Shown: one piece after another, positions 43,421 through 57,914 of the stretch
Layout of the letters: every line of letters starts with the position of its first letter
How positions within the stretch are numbered: position 1 is the stretch's first letter
The notes under the pieces: model-generated
Databases searched by the model: none
What the model was told of the DNA's origin: nothing
What the model saw: the letters and a program-made list of their open reading frames with translations, nothing else
Made by a program: the position numbers and the translations under genes
Assembly (NCBI GenBank): GCA_028023455.1
Contig: JAQFVV010006638.1
Coordinates: 64,001-128,000 of the forward strand
DNA from: Epiperipatus broadwayi
Lineage: Eukaryota > Onychophora > Udeonychophora > Euonychophora > Peripatidae
Reading direction: 5' to 3'
DNA length: 64,000 nt

Positions 43421-45385
43421 GACCTTCTCTTATGATCATCAACTAATCTAGTCTCATATTTGGTGCTATAATCTGCCTTTATGACCTGCTCTTTTAAATG
43501 CTGGAATCATATATATGAATCTGGATGCCCATTCTCATGGCACCAAATCTGCTCTTTGTAACCTACCATACTCTCATTATCAAGACTATAAGCATAAAGA
43601 AACAAAAAGGTTAAATTAACAAAATGATTCCTGTATTGTATAAAACTAGCATGAAACTATAGATCTAAAGAAGATCACAAGGTGATTAATAAAGATAATA
43701 ACTTCTGGTCAAAACAGCTTTAAAATCTACACAAACAAAAGGTGATGATTTGAATTTGATATTCAGCAAACTAATCAATAACTAATAATTATATCTCTGG
43801 AATAATTGTTAAATTAAACTTATAAATGAAATGATATGTAAATTATGATGTAGATGACTAAATGGATAATGGAAAAAAAGTAATAATTAAATAGTGGAAT
43901 GAAATGAGTCTAAGAATGAAGAGAACAGAACGAAGATGTATGAGAATAATGAATGATTAAGATGATGATAGAATAAGAGTTAATGAATAGTTAAGATGAT
44001 CAAAAAATAAAAGTTAATGTATGATTAATCAATTATGATAATGAATTAATATCAAATGAAAATGAATAAATACAAGAACAAACAAGATGGAATTGAAGAA
44101 CAATGTTAATGATGGAAACTGAAATCTTAAACTGTAAACTAATATGGTATTAAATGGTAAAAAGATAAGCTAAATAAAAATAGGAATTTCAAGCTTGACA
44201 CAACCAGAGATTTATCATAAAGTCAAAACAAGTTACACATTTTATGCCAAAAGAAATAATTTACATCTTGAAGTTTAGTTGACTTTCATAAAAATGTGAA
44301 AGTAATCTAATTCAAGTCCAATTATAATAAATAACTATCTATAAAATTTACTACAAATTCAAATTCTACCTTGAAACTTAACAACTAATTTTTTCAGGGT
44401 TCAAATACTCAATAATCATTCTCTAAAATATACTTGGCTCAGTGAGTGGGATTTTACCACTAACCGAATAGAATGCACAAAACAGCTCTCAATATAAACT
44501 CAACTTAACAACTATATTTAGCAGTTACACATAATCTTTATGAACTACATAACTGTTATAAATTTAATATTTAAGAAATAGGAATAACTTTTTTAATAAC
44601 TAAACATAATAACTTACCAAATTCCTCTTCTTAAATAATTCTAAACCATGTGATCAAGATCAGTGAATGATAGCTCTGCAGATTTAACTAAATTAATTAA
44701 ATCAATATTATGTTTATCTTTTAAAGTGATAGGGCTTAACAAAATTATTTTGGTATATTAACCAATAGTTAAATGTACTATATTGGTTGATGATGATTTC
44801 AATATGAATCTTCTAATATGTTGATAGCAATAAGAATAATAATGTGTATATGGTGATTAGCAATAAGACTATAGTTAACTAAATAATTTTTAAAACACAA
44901 CAAACTTTATTTACAATATTTACAAATTTCAATTCAGAGACATTGTATGAAATAAAACCAATACATCAAACTAAACTCAGGAATGGAAAAAAATACTTGG
45001 TAATCCTTTGACCATATTCTTAGACAATACGACCAACTTATACAATGATATTCAGAGTATCACTTATTACTGTTTAGCCTATCTTAAAGAATAAGATAAT
45101 GAAACCTTATGTAAGCTAAACTTGCACTTAAATTACAAAAACAACAGTATATTTAGGACTTTAGGGTATGCACAAATTTTAAATTTAGAATTCAAAAGTT
45201 ATAAAGCAGTGCATCATACTAAAGCCATTTATTTTATCAGAATATGATAAGGGCAATTATCATGTTCCGCACAATTAATAATTGATAAAATTTTGAGATG
45301 AATAAGTTTAGTGTATTAAAGCAGGAACAGATATCAAAAGTCAAATACATATATCACTAAACATTGCCTATGTCCACAATGCTAT
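43421..45385. mobile_element. Truncated copy of the 7.7 kb long-TIR element
   Basis: Collinear, in inverted orientation, with about 8,540-10,792. It starts GACCTTCTC at (TA)n, then shows 'gatcacaaggtgattaataa', the AATGA-rich part, 'gtgagtgggattttaccac', 'ttaccaaattcctcttctta' and 'cactaaacattgcctatg'. The match stops at about 45,385, corresponding to the inner part of the other element's left arm, so one arm is missing. No open frame is seen. Divergence is high. Confidence 0.7.
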
Positions 45386-47115
45386 CATTTTTTTCTAGTT
45401 AACCTATCTATCGGGGAATCACTGCTTGATAAAACAAATAACTCAAAATTTTATATTCAAATACTTTTCCAAAGACAAAAAAAAATCATTTATCAGTTAA
45501 ATTAAAATTCAAACGTTTTCAATTGTAGCATAATCAAAAGGAAAGGTTTATCCACTTTTCTAGAGATGATTTTCCTTAATAACTTTATAGGTTATTGTTG
45601 TCTTCAAAACAAACTTTATATACATTTATTGATTTATTCGATATTAACATAGTGAGACAAGGTTTAAAAGTTTCAAGTGGAGTATAACTAAAATCGGTTT
45701 ATTTACATTTTAATCCAGATAATTTCCCTTACAAAGGACTTTAGAATTTTATTACAATTAACATATTTACTTTTTTTTTAAATTCTTTATTGATTCTATT
45801 CTTTCCTCCGCAGTAATATTTGTAACACTTTAAGTAATTGGGACATTCATCAGACATTTTTTTACAATCTTATTTATATGCATTGCACTGTAAAATTTTA
45901 AAAGTAAAGATTTATTTCATTATATTTCCTTTGACAAAGTAATACTGTTTAGCAATATTAAAAATAATTTGTCCAATTACAAATACAATATCCTGCACAT
46001 TTTTAATTAATCTGTAATGTTCCATTTCTATCATTACACAATTGGTGCTAGGAAAAATTAGCAGATGAGAATAGAGGATAAAATCATGCAATTACCTTTT
46101 ATTTTATTAAAATGTTAGATGGTTTGAAAAATGATTTTTTTAATTAATTTACTATATATATCATAATACCTTTTTTCAAAATTATCTCATTTTTTTTTTT
46201 TTTTGAGATTTTAATTTTCAAACGAACATAAGTGCTGCTTTATGTTTAACAGTGGCACAAAATACAAACATTATCAGCTTTTTTTTTTCAACTGTAAATA
46301 ATTTGTGTGTCATTTTTAAAGATAAGATTTTAAACATATGAAAAAAATAAAAGCAAAAGCTTACTTTTTCTTGAATGTTTCTGGGTTTGAAGCAATATTT
46401 ATGGGAATAAGTTATGATCCACAGGTTTTATATTTCCTCTCCAGTATAAGTTTTAAGAACCATCAATCGATGAAAAAGTGGTATTGAATTCATAGTAAGG
46501 TTTTTTAGATTTTTATTCAATCATTTTAGATAACAATATACTAGAATCCTTATTCAAATTTTTCTGATTTTTCAGTTTTTTCTTCCTTATTTTATTAAAG
46601 TAGAATCGAAGTCTGTTGATCTTTAATTCTTTGTTTCTTATTCACCCCCCCTACAACTTTTTTAAACTGTATATAGCTTGTTTTACAAGGCATTGTGGTA
46701 ATAAATTGACCAATAACCTTAGTGGGAATATATTAATATTACACACTCTACTTTCATTTTCAACAGCAACTCACAATATGCAAGATAGTTTTGGATTCAC
46801 TACAAAAAATATGCTTAAGGAATTGACTATAACCATTTATTTTACAAGATTTAATAAATTTAATTTATTTATTTTTTTATTTCAATTGCTATTCAACAAT
46901 AATAAAATAGCAATATATTTATCTCCCAATTAATAACAATACTTTTAAATTGTTATTTTATCCCTAGTCAGAATCTAGACTGGGTTTGAAATCTCATCTC
47001 CACTCAAGCAGATTTCCTAGTGCATCCAGAACAGTCTTTATTTTAAGGCCACTTTATTAAGATTTTAATGCTAAATATATCATTATTTAAAATATTGGAT
47101 TATTTAATACAGGGA
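45386..47115. other. AT-rich stretch, no gene seen
   Basis: Includes a T-run near 46,191-46,204. A 105-codon frame at 46,616-46,933 shows no recognisable domain and is not called. Confidence 0.5.
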
Positions 47116-47128
47116 CCTAATAAAAAGG

Positions 47129-47168
<40 letters not shown>

Positions 47169-47189
47169 CCTTTTTATTAGGATAAAAGA

Positions 47190-47227
<38 letters not shown>

Positions 47228-47237
47228 TCTTTTATCC
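47116..47237. repeat. Two adjacent TA-apex palindromes
   Basis: 'cctaataaaaaggtcac'-(TA)n-'gtgacctttttattagg' ends at 47,181, and 'ggataaaagatgtgcat'-(AT)n-'atgcacatcttttatcc' starts at 47,180. Both hairpins are perfect, share the GG, and have TA at the loop. Confidence 0.9.
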
Positions 47238-48304
47238 TGATTTTAAAGCAAGAGACAGATTTTCTTCTTTAATTTTTTAAAGAAAAAAATCAATAGCTCC
47301 TTCTGAGCTTAAAAAAACAGATGAGAAAAAATGTTTAACTATAACTGCCCATCTTTTTTAAGGTTTTAAAACAACTGCATCTCTCTTTTTAATAGTAATG
47401 ACTGTCTTTCTTTTTTTAATATTCATAGCTACATCTCTTTTTTAATATTAATGACTACCTCTCTTTTTTAATAGTAAATGACTGGGTTTTTTTTTAAAGT
47501 TTAAAACAACTACATATTTGGCCCAAAAAAAATAAAAGTTAAAAAAAAAACTGCTCTTTTTTTTAATATTGTTAACTGACTGCCTTTTTTAATATTGTTT
47601 CACTCATTTTTATATTCTGAATTTCTGACCAAAAAAAATCTCCTAACAAAAATAATTGTGATTTTGGAGATAGCAATTAAATCTCACACATAGACAGTCT
47701 CAAGTCATTAATAAAAAGATTAATAATTACATTTAATCCAATCAAGGCATTTTCCCTTTTTCTTTTTTTTTAGGATATCTAAGATCCAGATAATACAAAA
47801 CAATAAAGCTTGCAATCTATAGTCATTAGAGATATGTGTAAAACTGTTTTATGTTTATACAGCCATTTTCACACATGTACATTTTATCTATTAATCTATA
47901 ATCTTTTTACACCTTCTCTCCTGGTCTGCTTTATTTAATAAAAAAAAAAATACAGCTAAATAATTTAACATATTATATAACAAAAATAATAGATCAATAT
48001 ATTAAATATTATTTCTTACATCACTATATTTATTACTGTTTATTACTCTATCACCTATAAACTATACATAATATCTATACAAAAGAAATTTATAATATAT
48101 ATATATTGATACAAAGATTTTCACAGATTGCATATATAAAAGACATATTTTGCAGGTTTATCCATGTTAAGGAAATTTAAAATTGATATACCGAAGTTTT
48201 GACTTGATCACACAAGAAATAAACTGGGTGATAAAAGGTTAAAAAGATGGTTGCAAAAGTGCTACAATCACTGATTTGAAAAAAAATGTTAAATTAAGAA
48301 TGTT
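47238..48304. other. AT-rich stretch, no gene seen
   Basis: Repeated 'ctctcttttttaatatt' phrases at about 47,380-47,600 give weak local periodicity, without coding capacity. Confidence 0.45.
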
Positions 48305-48625
48305 TTTGTTAAATATTTCCAAATAGAAGGACATTTGCATGTATCATCTTGCTTATTGATACAATCTGACCTTTTAATTATCTCAATGGTTTCTCTCATT
48401 TTTGCACTGGTAGGGTTGATCACATCTGGATATGATTCAGGTATTAGAGAAATTAATTTTATGACCTGAATCTATAGTATGGAGTGAGTGTGCTGATAAT
48501 GATGACTGTTGTTTAACTTCATTAGCATGATCATCTCTCCTAACACTGATGGAATGATTACCCATACCTATGTAGGTAGCTGTACAATTTTCACATTAGA
48601 TTTAATAAAAACCATGAGTTTAAAA
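48305..48625 (-). pseudogene. PLE GIY-YIG remnant
   Basis: Minus strand: ENCTATYIGMGNHSISVRRD, DHANEVKQQSSLSAHSLHTI, then DSGHKINFSNT, which matches the YIG half and C-terminal tail of a PLE nuclease (YIGxT..R..H....SxLSxH...xxHxINFxxT). After a frameshift the tail continues ETIEIIKRSDCINKQDDT. It is closest in pattern to the 23-25 kb family (TNHDINFEK, IEIFKRSKSIN). The RT and the GIY half are missing. Confidence 0.65.
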
Positions 48626-48959
48626 GGGATTGAATTTATAGGCTTGGTTATGTTTATTGTTTTAGTTTTCTGTAGTCAGAGATTTCTTATTTTCTAGATT
48701 ACATAAGAACATAATCATATTTTTCATTTGTCTTGCACATAAATCGACCCCAAAATGCTTTGAAGGTAGTATATTGGAGGACTGTCAGACTGGCAATATG
48801 ACATTCTTATCTTGATGCATTATTATGGAGAAAGAAATGTTCTCTGATGCTGCTTTGTCGATTTCCTGCAAGACCATATATTTTCATAAATCTCTGAATC
48901 AGGAAACTAGGATTGTTTTTTATAAGTTGCCAGCAGGAAGATAATATTAATTCCATTTT

Positions 48960-49775
48960 ATTAACTATAGTGAAAAAAACCTTTCTACTAAAGCATTTGA
49001 TGTTTTAATATTTTCTGTTCATATAAAGTAACTTATAAAAAATCAAGTCAGCATTTATATTTGCTTGCTAGATTTATTTTCTCTTTAGATGTGGCTTTAA
49101 ATTTTATCAGAGCATGAGCTAAGGCAGACATAGCTGGTTATCTCATTATTTACTTGTCCCCCACTAAAACCTCTAATTATTATTCTAAGATTAGTTTTGT
49201 CCAACTGTTTGGTTGGGAATTTGCCAGTTTTAAATGTCAGTTTTCTTTCATCCTATGTTTGATATTTTATTAATTTGAAATTATATATATCGGAGTATTT
49301 TCTAAGTTTGTTATTTTGTTTAATTAAAGACGTAAAGTTCCTCCTATTTTATAATTTATACTCCAACGTATTAGTCATATTTTTGTTTTGTTCTTGTGGT
49401 AAATCAATCATCTTTACTTTAAACATATTACAAGACGAAGCTTCTACCGGCAATATGATGTTCCTGGTCCCAACACATTTTCTGGGGAAGAGGGCTCTGA
49501 GTTTATTGATTTATTTCAAGAACATATTGTTTTAATATCTCTGAATGGGAAAATCAGTGGTTTGGTGAATTCTCAGCTAAAGAAAATTAGTTTCCTCCCT
49601 TTCTAATACACAATTAAAAAATTAGTCTGTCTGCCAGAGCAATAAATTTTATTCTTTCTGGTACATGCCTGAGATAATCCTATTCGGTGTGTTATAAACT
49701 TTCATTTTATACTTTATACCTCTCTTAAATAAAATTTTAAATTGTGTTTAAACTTAATTTGGCTGAGGTGTTCAT
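48960..49775 (+). repeat. Dispersed repeat, inverted partner of ~1,260-2,120
   Basis: Collinear with the minus strand of 2,120-1,260, including the exon-like segment at about 49,437-49,590 (SFYRQYDVPGPNTFSG, EFIDLFQEHIV) and the shared 3' tail. The open frame here has no clear stop at the homologous point. Confidence 0.65.
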
Positions 49776-50209
49776 ATATATGTAGATTTGTGTTTTAAGT
49801 TTATTCAAATTGTGGTTCCATGTAAGATAAATGTACTTTACTGTTTATAAAAATATTAAAACTAAAATGTAAATGAAGATGAAAACTAAACTTGGCAATG
49901 AAACCTTGGACATTCATTTATGTGCAATAATTATCTGCTTATGTGTATATGGAATAAGTCAATAATGTATAAACATTTAAAGGACGTTAAAAAAATTGTA
50001 TTAATAATTATATTTTGTCATCAAACTGTTGTATAATTTGTTGACTTCTTTAATAGAAGATTGTATGGTATTCCTTCATTTATCAGGATTAACTTGCTAT
50101 GTAATCTAATCTGATATTGCAGACAGGGATTGAATGTAATGATCATAATTATTGGTAAAATAAAATATTGTTCTAAATATACACATGTTGGTTTATTTCC
50201 TGATAGGTA
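49776..50209. other. AT-rich spacer
   Basis: Nothing recognised. Confidence 0.5.
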
Positions 50210-50252
50210 AAGTCTGGTGGCACCCATATATATATATATATATATATATATG

Positions 50253-50292
<40 letters not shown>
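50210..50292. repeat. (TA)n with small TA-apex hairpin
   Basis: 'cacccatatat...atatatgggta' followed by more TA. Confidence 0.85.
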
Positions 50293-50294
<2 letters not shown>

Positions 50295-51259
50295 GCAAAT
50301 ACATAGATAAAAAGATAAATGGTTGAATTATATTTAGTATGAATATTACTATATAGTATGATCATTACAATATACTGTGATGTTGTCAGGTAAAGCTTAT
50401 TTTTTCAACAATGACTAATAGGGGATCATATAAAACGTGGAGATAATCATAATATAAATCTTAATTCTATTTATTCATAGGCACAAATGATGAGCAGACT
50501 AAAATCTACATCCAGTACAATTCTTAATGCATACCCAGCAAATGTTTCGATGAAAACCTTGACATATTTTCTGAACATCATCCACATCACACATGCATTA
50601 TCATTCTAATAGTGAGGTATTTATGTTAGCCTTATTAAAAATTTTATATGAAAACAATTTGATTCTTAGATCTACACAAAATGTGTGTGTAACAAATAAT
50701 AAATTGATCAGAAATGATGCTTAAAGAATAATAATAATTGATTTATTCTCAACAGTAGCAAACCCAATGTAAAACAATATAACTTGTCTTATATTTACAA
50801 ACGTACATAGTTAATAAACAATTATTTAAGACAAAATCTATTTAAAAGAGATTTGAGAAATTAGTGATGAGTAGAAAACTTAAATTGATTTACTTTAAAT
50901 TTTTTATTTCTCCTCAGCTTGACTAGCATTACATTCCCAAAGTTAACAATAATAATTAACAAATTTTAGGCCTTTTTTTAAAAAAAAAGTTATTCTATTT
51001 TTTATATCACAAAATGAAATTAACATTAATATAAAAGAGGAAAAAATATCACCAAATTAAAATTGACTTAAAAGAAAAAATAAGTTTTTGGAAATTATAT
51101 TACTTTTGACATTGTAAGTGAAATTAATGTGCATTTAAAAGAACATTATTTAAATAATCTTACCAAATTTTTCTCTGTTTATTTAGTCTTTTGAGTTTAC
51201 CAAATGCACAATGCTTTTATATTTCCTTCACGTGACGATAATATTAAATAACAACATTA
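50293..51259. other. AT-rich spacer
   Basis: Nothing recognised. Confidence 0.5.
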
Positions 51260-53780
51260 TGTTACTGGATAAGTGATGTTAGTCAAAATGTACATGTATT
51301 TTAAGGATAACCTTCAAAGTGAGCCATTCTGTGTAGGAGACTTCTGGTGTGAGGAAGAAGAGGTGGGTGATCATGGAATATTACAAAACCTCATCACACA
51401 TAAGCTGCTGGATTACACTAAAAAAACACATCCTGGCCTGCATTGTATCCCACTTTCCTGGTCCATCTTTGCAGACTCACTGCATCTTTGGTACAGGGGC
51501 TAATCAAAGTGGTGGCAGGGAATAACCAGCTCATCTCTGTTCTATATCTGATTGTGCTTATGCCCTTCCTCAAAAATACAATCAAACCCATCTGATTTTG
51601 CAAAGCTGTGTCCAATTTCTATGACACCACTCTTAATTAAAACTGGATAATCAATAATAAAATACAAGATCCAACAGCAGCTATTTAAAAAATTTCCAAT
51701 CATCAATTTGCCCACAAAGTCATTCTGCTGGAGATGCAGTTTACAAGTTCATGGTAATGCTTTATTATATCAGGGAGAAAAAAATTATTACCAGTGGTTG
51801 TCCAGTTAGACTTTGCAGTGGCCATAGACTGCATGGTGCCTGCTCAATTCTTCAAAGTCCTTAGGTGCTATGAAGTTCCATTGGTTTACATTAACATCAT
51901 CCCTAATTTGCTGCTCAACAGAAATATGTATATTTTGATGGCTCTTTTGCCCCTGGATTCCAGCTGCACATCTCCATATCACAGGGGTCACCACTCAACA
52001 GCCTGTGCTTTATAACATATATTGACTCTTTTTTGAAAGAAGTCGAGAAAAGTCTGCCCATAAGTATTTGTTCCAGCTCTGGGAGAGGTGATTCACCACA
52101 TATTATACATTGATGATATAACTATCATCCTCCCACCTGTGAAGCATCTTCCCCAGCTACACTTTCTTCTAAAACAGTGTTTCATCAAGAACTACCTAAA
52201 CGTGAATCTAGCAATGACAGCAGTCTGGAAGGCCAGCAGTGGGAAAACCATTATAGCAATGACAGCAGTTTTGAAGGCCAGCATTGGGAAAAACATTATA
52301 TCTAACTTCACAGGTGCACCACAAAATTTTCTGGGGCTGCTGGTGGCGATGTCATGGTCAGCAATGAAGTGTCAGATAAATTCCATGTTACTAGAAAAAA
52401 CCAGTAAGGTGGATGGCACCTTGTCCTCAATCTCCCTATCACATCCAGGCAAGGTGATACTGTTGAATATGCTAGTCTTGTAGAATTGCATATTATCTCA
52501 TGTTTATCAAGCTGACCAAGATCTTCCATAATAAAATAGGGTCACAGTGCACAAAAGTGCTGTGGAAATCATCACCTGGTAGAATCATTTGTATAAACCT
52601 CAACAAAATAAGAAAACCCAATGACTTAAATGGTCTTGGTTTGCATGACATCCCAGGTGCTATTCATGCAAAGTGTGATAGCTATTCTAAGGATAACTAG
52701 ATCTAGAAGGCAGAAACAAACATTTCCCATCAGTTGAACCCACAGACACCCCACCATCTAACAAGTGCAGGTGGTTTTCAGAAAAGGAGGATCACATTGT
52801 GAGACTCATACCTGCCAAAGAAGATCTTTTGATAGCAAAATTACATACTGGGGCATGTTAAAACTTATGCATCCCAGTCAGCAAAGAAACTCAGTCAGAC
52901 TAGAATCAATGTTAAAATTGCTGACAAAAAATCTAAATACTGGTCATTGGATATCAGGCTAGTAAATTTTATTATCAAATTCAGTCTTAATGCAATTCCA
53001 ACAAACCCATTCATGGTATATTACAGGGGATTTCAGAGCATCTTTCCCAACTGCCCATCATGCGGCCAGGAGGAGAAGAATATTGATCACCTTATTTCTT
53101 GTTGTTCAAAACTCAGTGACATGGAAATGAAATTGAGGTCTAGAATTAAGTCGGGATGTTCTTGGATACTGAATATCAACAGGTCTCTGAGAGCTAAAAA
53201 ATTTGCTGTAATTTGAGTGGCAATCACAATTCGCTTTGCCAAGTGGCGGACCATATGTCACAGTGTTTTCTGAGATAACTTGGCAAACCCATAGCTAGTC
53301 TTCAAGAAACAGCTTTGCAGTCTGAATACCAGAGACCATCTCATAACTTCCCACAGACAATATATTGACACATGGGAATAGATTACTCTGGATGAAGTGA
53401 CAATTATACCTCTTAAACTGACATCTATGTTGTAAAAAGAAATGTCAACTGAAATTAGAAGAAAGAAAAAAAGAGAGACATGAAAAAACAAATAATAAAA
53501 ACAGGAAGATGGAGGAAGAAATGGAAAAAGAGGAAAGAATAAAACAGATACAGCCAAATGTCAAATGTAAAATGGTTCCTTGAACAGATGCAGTGCAACT
53601 AAAGATGAAGATATAATATAAAACTGCAGAAGATATGTGAGATACTTAAATTATAGTTAAATTGTAACCAATGTGAATAAAGACTAAAACAAATGTAAAT
53701 GAATAAACCTGTAATCTAATGTATTCTGTATAATCTGTATTCCAATAAATGATTTATTAAAATAAAAATAAAAAAAAAAC
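51260..53780 (+). mobile_element. LINE (non-LTR retrotransposon), RT to 3' end, decayed
   Basis: The window holds the 3' part of a LINE ORF2 spread over all three plus frames by frameshifts and stops. A reverse-transcriptase core can be followed: LHISISQGSPLNSLCF just before 52,015, then HHILYIDDITIILPP with the YIDD catalytic box at 52,106-52,117. Towards the C-terminus 52,947-53,216 encodes NAIPTNPFMVYYRGF and CPSCGQEEKNIDHLISCC, a Cys/His motif found at the end of many LINE ORF2 proteins. The 3' end is A-rich ('aataaatgatttattaaaat' then poly-A to about 53,779), as expected for target-primed insertion. It is less AT-rich than its surroundings. The clade is not determined. Confidence 0.75.
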
Positions 53781-55678
53781 TTTATGATAAGTTTCCAGTT
53801 ATTACTTAAATATTAAAATGATAAAAAGTAAAATGATTTTTCAGACAATAATACGTTTTTATAGTCATGTATTGTTTTTTTTTGGTACATTGCTCTTGTA
53901 ATTTGTGATTTACTTCTTTGATTTTTTTAAAATAAATATGTATTTTAATACAGTGATGCAAATAAATATAACAATGTTATGATTAATTAGAAGTTCATTG
54001 TCAGTATTTTGGTATCAGGCAAATCATCAGGAAAATGAGATCAACATGCAAATTAACTTTTACAAGATCTGATAAATAAATAAGAATCCAACTTATTAAA
54101 AATACAACTTGATAAGTGTCAATTTCTGATTAAACAAATTGGTAAATTTTAAAAACAGTTATGCCCAATTTGATTTTTTTTTTATTAGCTAGCAACAGAC
54201 AAAATTTCCATAGCAGCATTTATATCAATAGGAAAAACAAAATGTATTTAAAAAGTCCTCTTCCATTGTCTGTGTATTTATCTTTTTATTACCTTTCTAT
54301 ATCCTCAAAAATAATTAATTTTATTATTTTAATTAGCGTTCAATATCTTCAAAAGTAAGTAATTTTAATTTTGAATCTTATTTTAAAAGGAACCGAAAAC
54401 AAACTTCTCATTTTTGTTTCAAATTACGTTTTTTAATTCACTATTATACTATGGATTTGCTTATAGATTATAAACCTTTCAATGTTTTTTTTTTAAAACA
54501 TAAGCCTTTTTTTCATTTAGTTTTACAAGTTATATATGTGAACCAGGACAGAGATATTATAATTAACTCTACTTTAATGAAAAATAAATTTGAATTACTT
54601 AAACATTAGACATAGATCAATATTATTTCAACTCATATTTATATAAACATCACGCTTACCTACAAGTCTTTTAAAGCAGATATATAAGATGTTATCCATA
54701 CAAAAATGTCATGTTCAGTATAAGTTAATTTTCTTTTTTTTTTTGTCATACTGGATACCATTCATAGTTTTTCTGTGAAATTGATCTTTGAGTAATATTA
54801 GACTTGATCATATACTTACAATCTTGAAGTAAATAATAAAATTCATCACCAGCAGTGAGCACAAAATGAAACAGGATCACCAAGAGAAATATTTTATTTA
54901 TGAACAGTATGCAATTTATCAACCTGTATATATAATAATCATAATTTGCACAAACTAAATCATTTATTTTTGAGTTTTAGAAGAAATGTCTACGCCAAAA
55001 GATTATGTTAACTGTTTTTGAGATAAAACCACAATTATACCTTGCTTAGTTTAAAGCTTAGTACCCAATCTACACGATCAGATTAGGCTTGTCTCAATTT
55101 TGAAACATAGAGACTGCAAAATCTAAATATAACATATTATGGTGGAATACTTAGATGAAAAACACCATGTCATGAAAACATCACATCCTCAAGCCAATAA
55201 ATTATAAACCCCACCATCTGTCAACAGGACGGACTGAAAACAAAACACTCAAACCTTAACAAATTCTCTCCCAAATTTATTACATTTAGTTTAGCTGTAT
55301 TAGCAGGTACTTTTAGTGTTTTATTCCAATTTTATTCTTACAACTCTATAATTAAATTATTTTTTCAAAAACATTTGTTCTTTTTACAGATACAATGTCA
55401 TCAAATATAGTAGGTTATACTTACCTACATATAAGCTAATTTTTACTGCCTTATGGGCATTTCTTTAGTGGTAAATGTAATTCTTATTTTGGGGTAACCT
55501 CATCATTTCCAGATGTCTATCTTCTGTTCTCTATTTTTGGCTTTACTTTTTTTTTTGCTTTCACAGAATTGGTATTTGTATTTAATAATTTCTGAAACAA
55601 TCGGTCTAGAATAATTTATCCCATGACTTTTGATATCTTTGAATTTATGGTACTTTTTAATTTGTTTGACTTAACATG

Positions 55679-55681
<3 letters not shown>
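53781..55681. other. AT-rich stretch, no gene seen
   Basis: No recognisable coding region. A 15-base match ('catcacatcctcaag') to the element 2 leader near 55,184 is too short to call. Confidence 0.5.
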
Positions 55682-55728
<47 letters not shown>

Positions 55729-55731
55729 AAG

Positions 55732-55770
<39 letters not shown>

Positions 55771-55777
55771 TCTTAAC
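55682..55777. repeat. (TA)n pair with TA-apex hairpin
   Basis: Two TA runs; 'gttaagataa' at 55,726-55,735 and 'ttatcttaac' at 55,768-55,777 are perfect inverted copies around the second run. Confidence 0.9.
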
Positions 55778-57834
55778 CTGTCTTTGCTTTCGCTCATTTT
55801 TTAAATATTTGAGCACAACATTTTATATATTGTAACGAAATGATATTATACCTGTTATAATAATAAGTAATCTAGGTTATCCACAATGAATGAGTCTATC
55901 TTAGATCCTTGCGCCTATATACCCACATACACGTTAACTTCATTTTTGGAGGATGAGAGGTTAATAGTCACATAAATATTAAACTAATCTCCTCGTCATT
56001 ACCACCTTTAATTTTTGTTATTCCCAAGTGCAAGGAGAATTCCCATAATCGTCTAGTTCAGGGTATATCAATATCACTTAAAATGCGGATGTGTATGAAT
56101 GTGTTTAGGTGTATAAAGATAGGTGTGGACATATAAAATTGTAAATGTGTAAAAATATATGTAAGTATGTGAAGAGATATGACTATTTGAAAATTAAATA
56201 TGGAAAAATACACTGAGAGTTTTTAGTTTAAACACTTATATATATTTAACAAATATATATTTATAAAGCGCATACTTGTTACGTAAAGTAATATATATTA
56301 AGGCTATATACCTACTGTCGTTTTTTCAGGCGCATATATTTACAATATATTTACAAATATATTTACAATAAGTGACATTTTTAATAACGAAATTTATAAC
56401 AACATATAAAATATTTCATTTAATATCTATGGTTACTCTTTGATTATAGTTTAGTTCAATTATTATTTCAAACCTTTATTTTCTAGAAAGAATAGCCATT
56501 TAATAACCATATTAATATAAATGAAATTAATTTTATATTTAAGACTGTCTAAATCATTCTTGATTGTTACATTATTATATTAAAATTATAATTTATTTAT
56601 TTTCATTAACTTAATAGATTAAATTCATATCAGTCATCTTGATGATATGGGATCCCCCTGATATATAATATAATTTTAATAAAGACAGAAAAGTCTACCT
56701 ATAGTAGAAATAATTAATCAAAGTATATGGAAAACATTTACTATAATATTAGTATTAACAAACAAAAAAATATATGTGCAATTGCACAAATGTTGAGAAT
56801 AAATATATGTTTAGGTAAAATGTTACCTTTCCCTTGATAATGATCGGATTTGTAAACAAGGAAGTTCTCATTGTAACCTATATTTTATTTTACTTACAAT
56901 AATAGCAATAATATTTATCCTTTATATACATATTAATACTTACTTATCCCTTTTTGTATCCATATTAAAAAAAAAGATATAAAGGTAGACATTGATATAC
57001 AATATATAACTAAACAAAATTCATGATGTCAACCTAAATGTAGTTTTAGAGTTCATAAGAAAAAATGACCTAGTGACTTATTTTAATAATCCTCATTAAT
57101 CCGTTTCGGGTATAGATGGTAAAATGTGAGTTCTAGAACGTGCATGAAATCATTTATAATTTCCATCCTGGAAACTTACGCGTTGGAGTGTAGAATTGTT
57201 CGATTTATTTACTAGTGGTTTACTTGATGTTTCATAGCACAAATATTAAATGCTATGCCAATTTCATCTCAGTTCTGATGATTATAGCTTCATGAGAGAC
57301 ACGACTTTCTTTTCTTGATGTGATTTTGCAATTAGCAACGCATGTTTGTCTGTCTGTATTGCTATTTCTATACATTTTTATTAGAATACTTTGGATGAAA
57401 TAACAGCGATAATTTTACTATTAGACCACTGTAATCAAAATTAGTTTGATGTTTGCTGTAAAGATTAGAAACACTGTAAATTCGAATAATTCGCATTTAA
57501 TTTCTAAGAATTCAGTTTCACATTCCTTAGTTGGCTAATTTTATCTCGATATGCTTTGTATTATTTTCTTGAATATTCAAATAGTTATTTCTATTACAAT
57601 TTTATCTCAATGGCAAATGGTAATTTTATTCGAATTGCATATTCGAATTCTCTTCTTAATATTACACAGGTTGTTCAGTCGACTAGAAATTTTTATGTGA
57701 TCTCGGAGAAGCTCTTTGGTTTTTATATTTTCCTATAATTATAACGAGGATATTCTATTAAAGGTAATTTAGATGACTTTGAATATTAAGTTCGTAATTT
57801 TGATTTAGGTTCATTGCTTGCATCATTATTAGTG

Positions 57835-57837
<3 letters not shown>
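55778..57837. other. AT-rich stretch, no gene seen
   Basis: Short open frames only, for example 60 codons at 57,556-57,738, without recognisable similarity. Confidence 0.5.

Positions 57838-57912
<75 letters not shown>
57838..57912. repeat. (TA)n microsatellite
   Basis: About 75 bp of uninterrupted TA. Confidence 0.95.

Positions 57913-57914
<2 letters not shown>

Noticed and set aside
53258-53557. 99-codon minus-strand frame
   Set aside because: Antisense to the Lys/Glu-rich 3' part of the LINE.
55170-55270. Possible relative of the element 2 leader ('catcacatcctcaag')
   Set aside because: Only about 15 bases match and there is no collinear extension.
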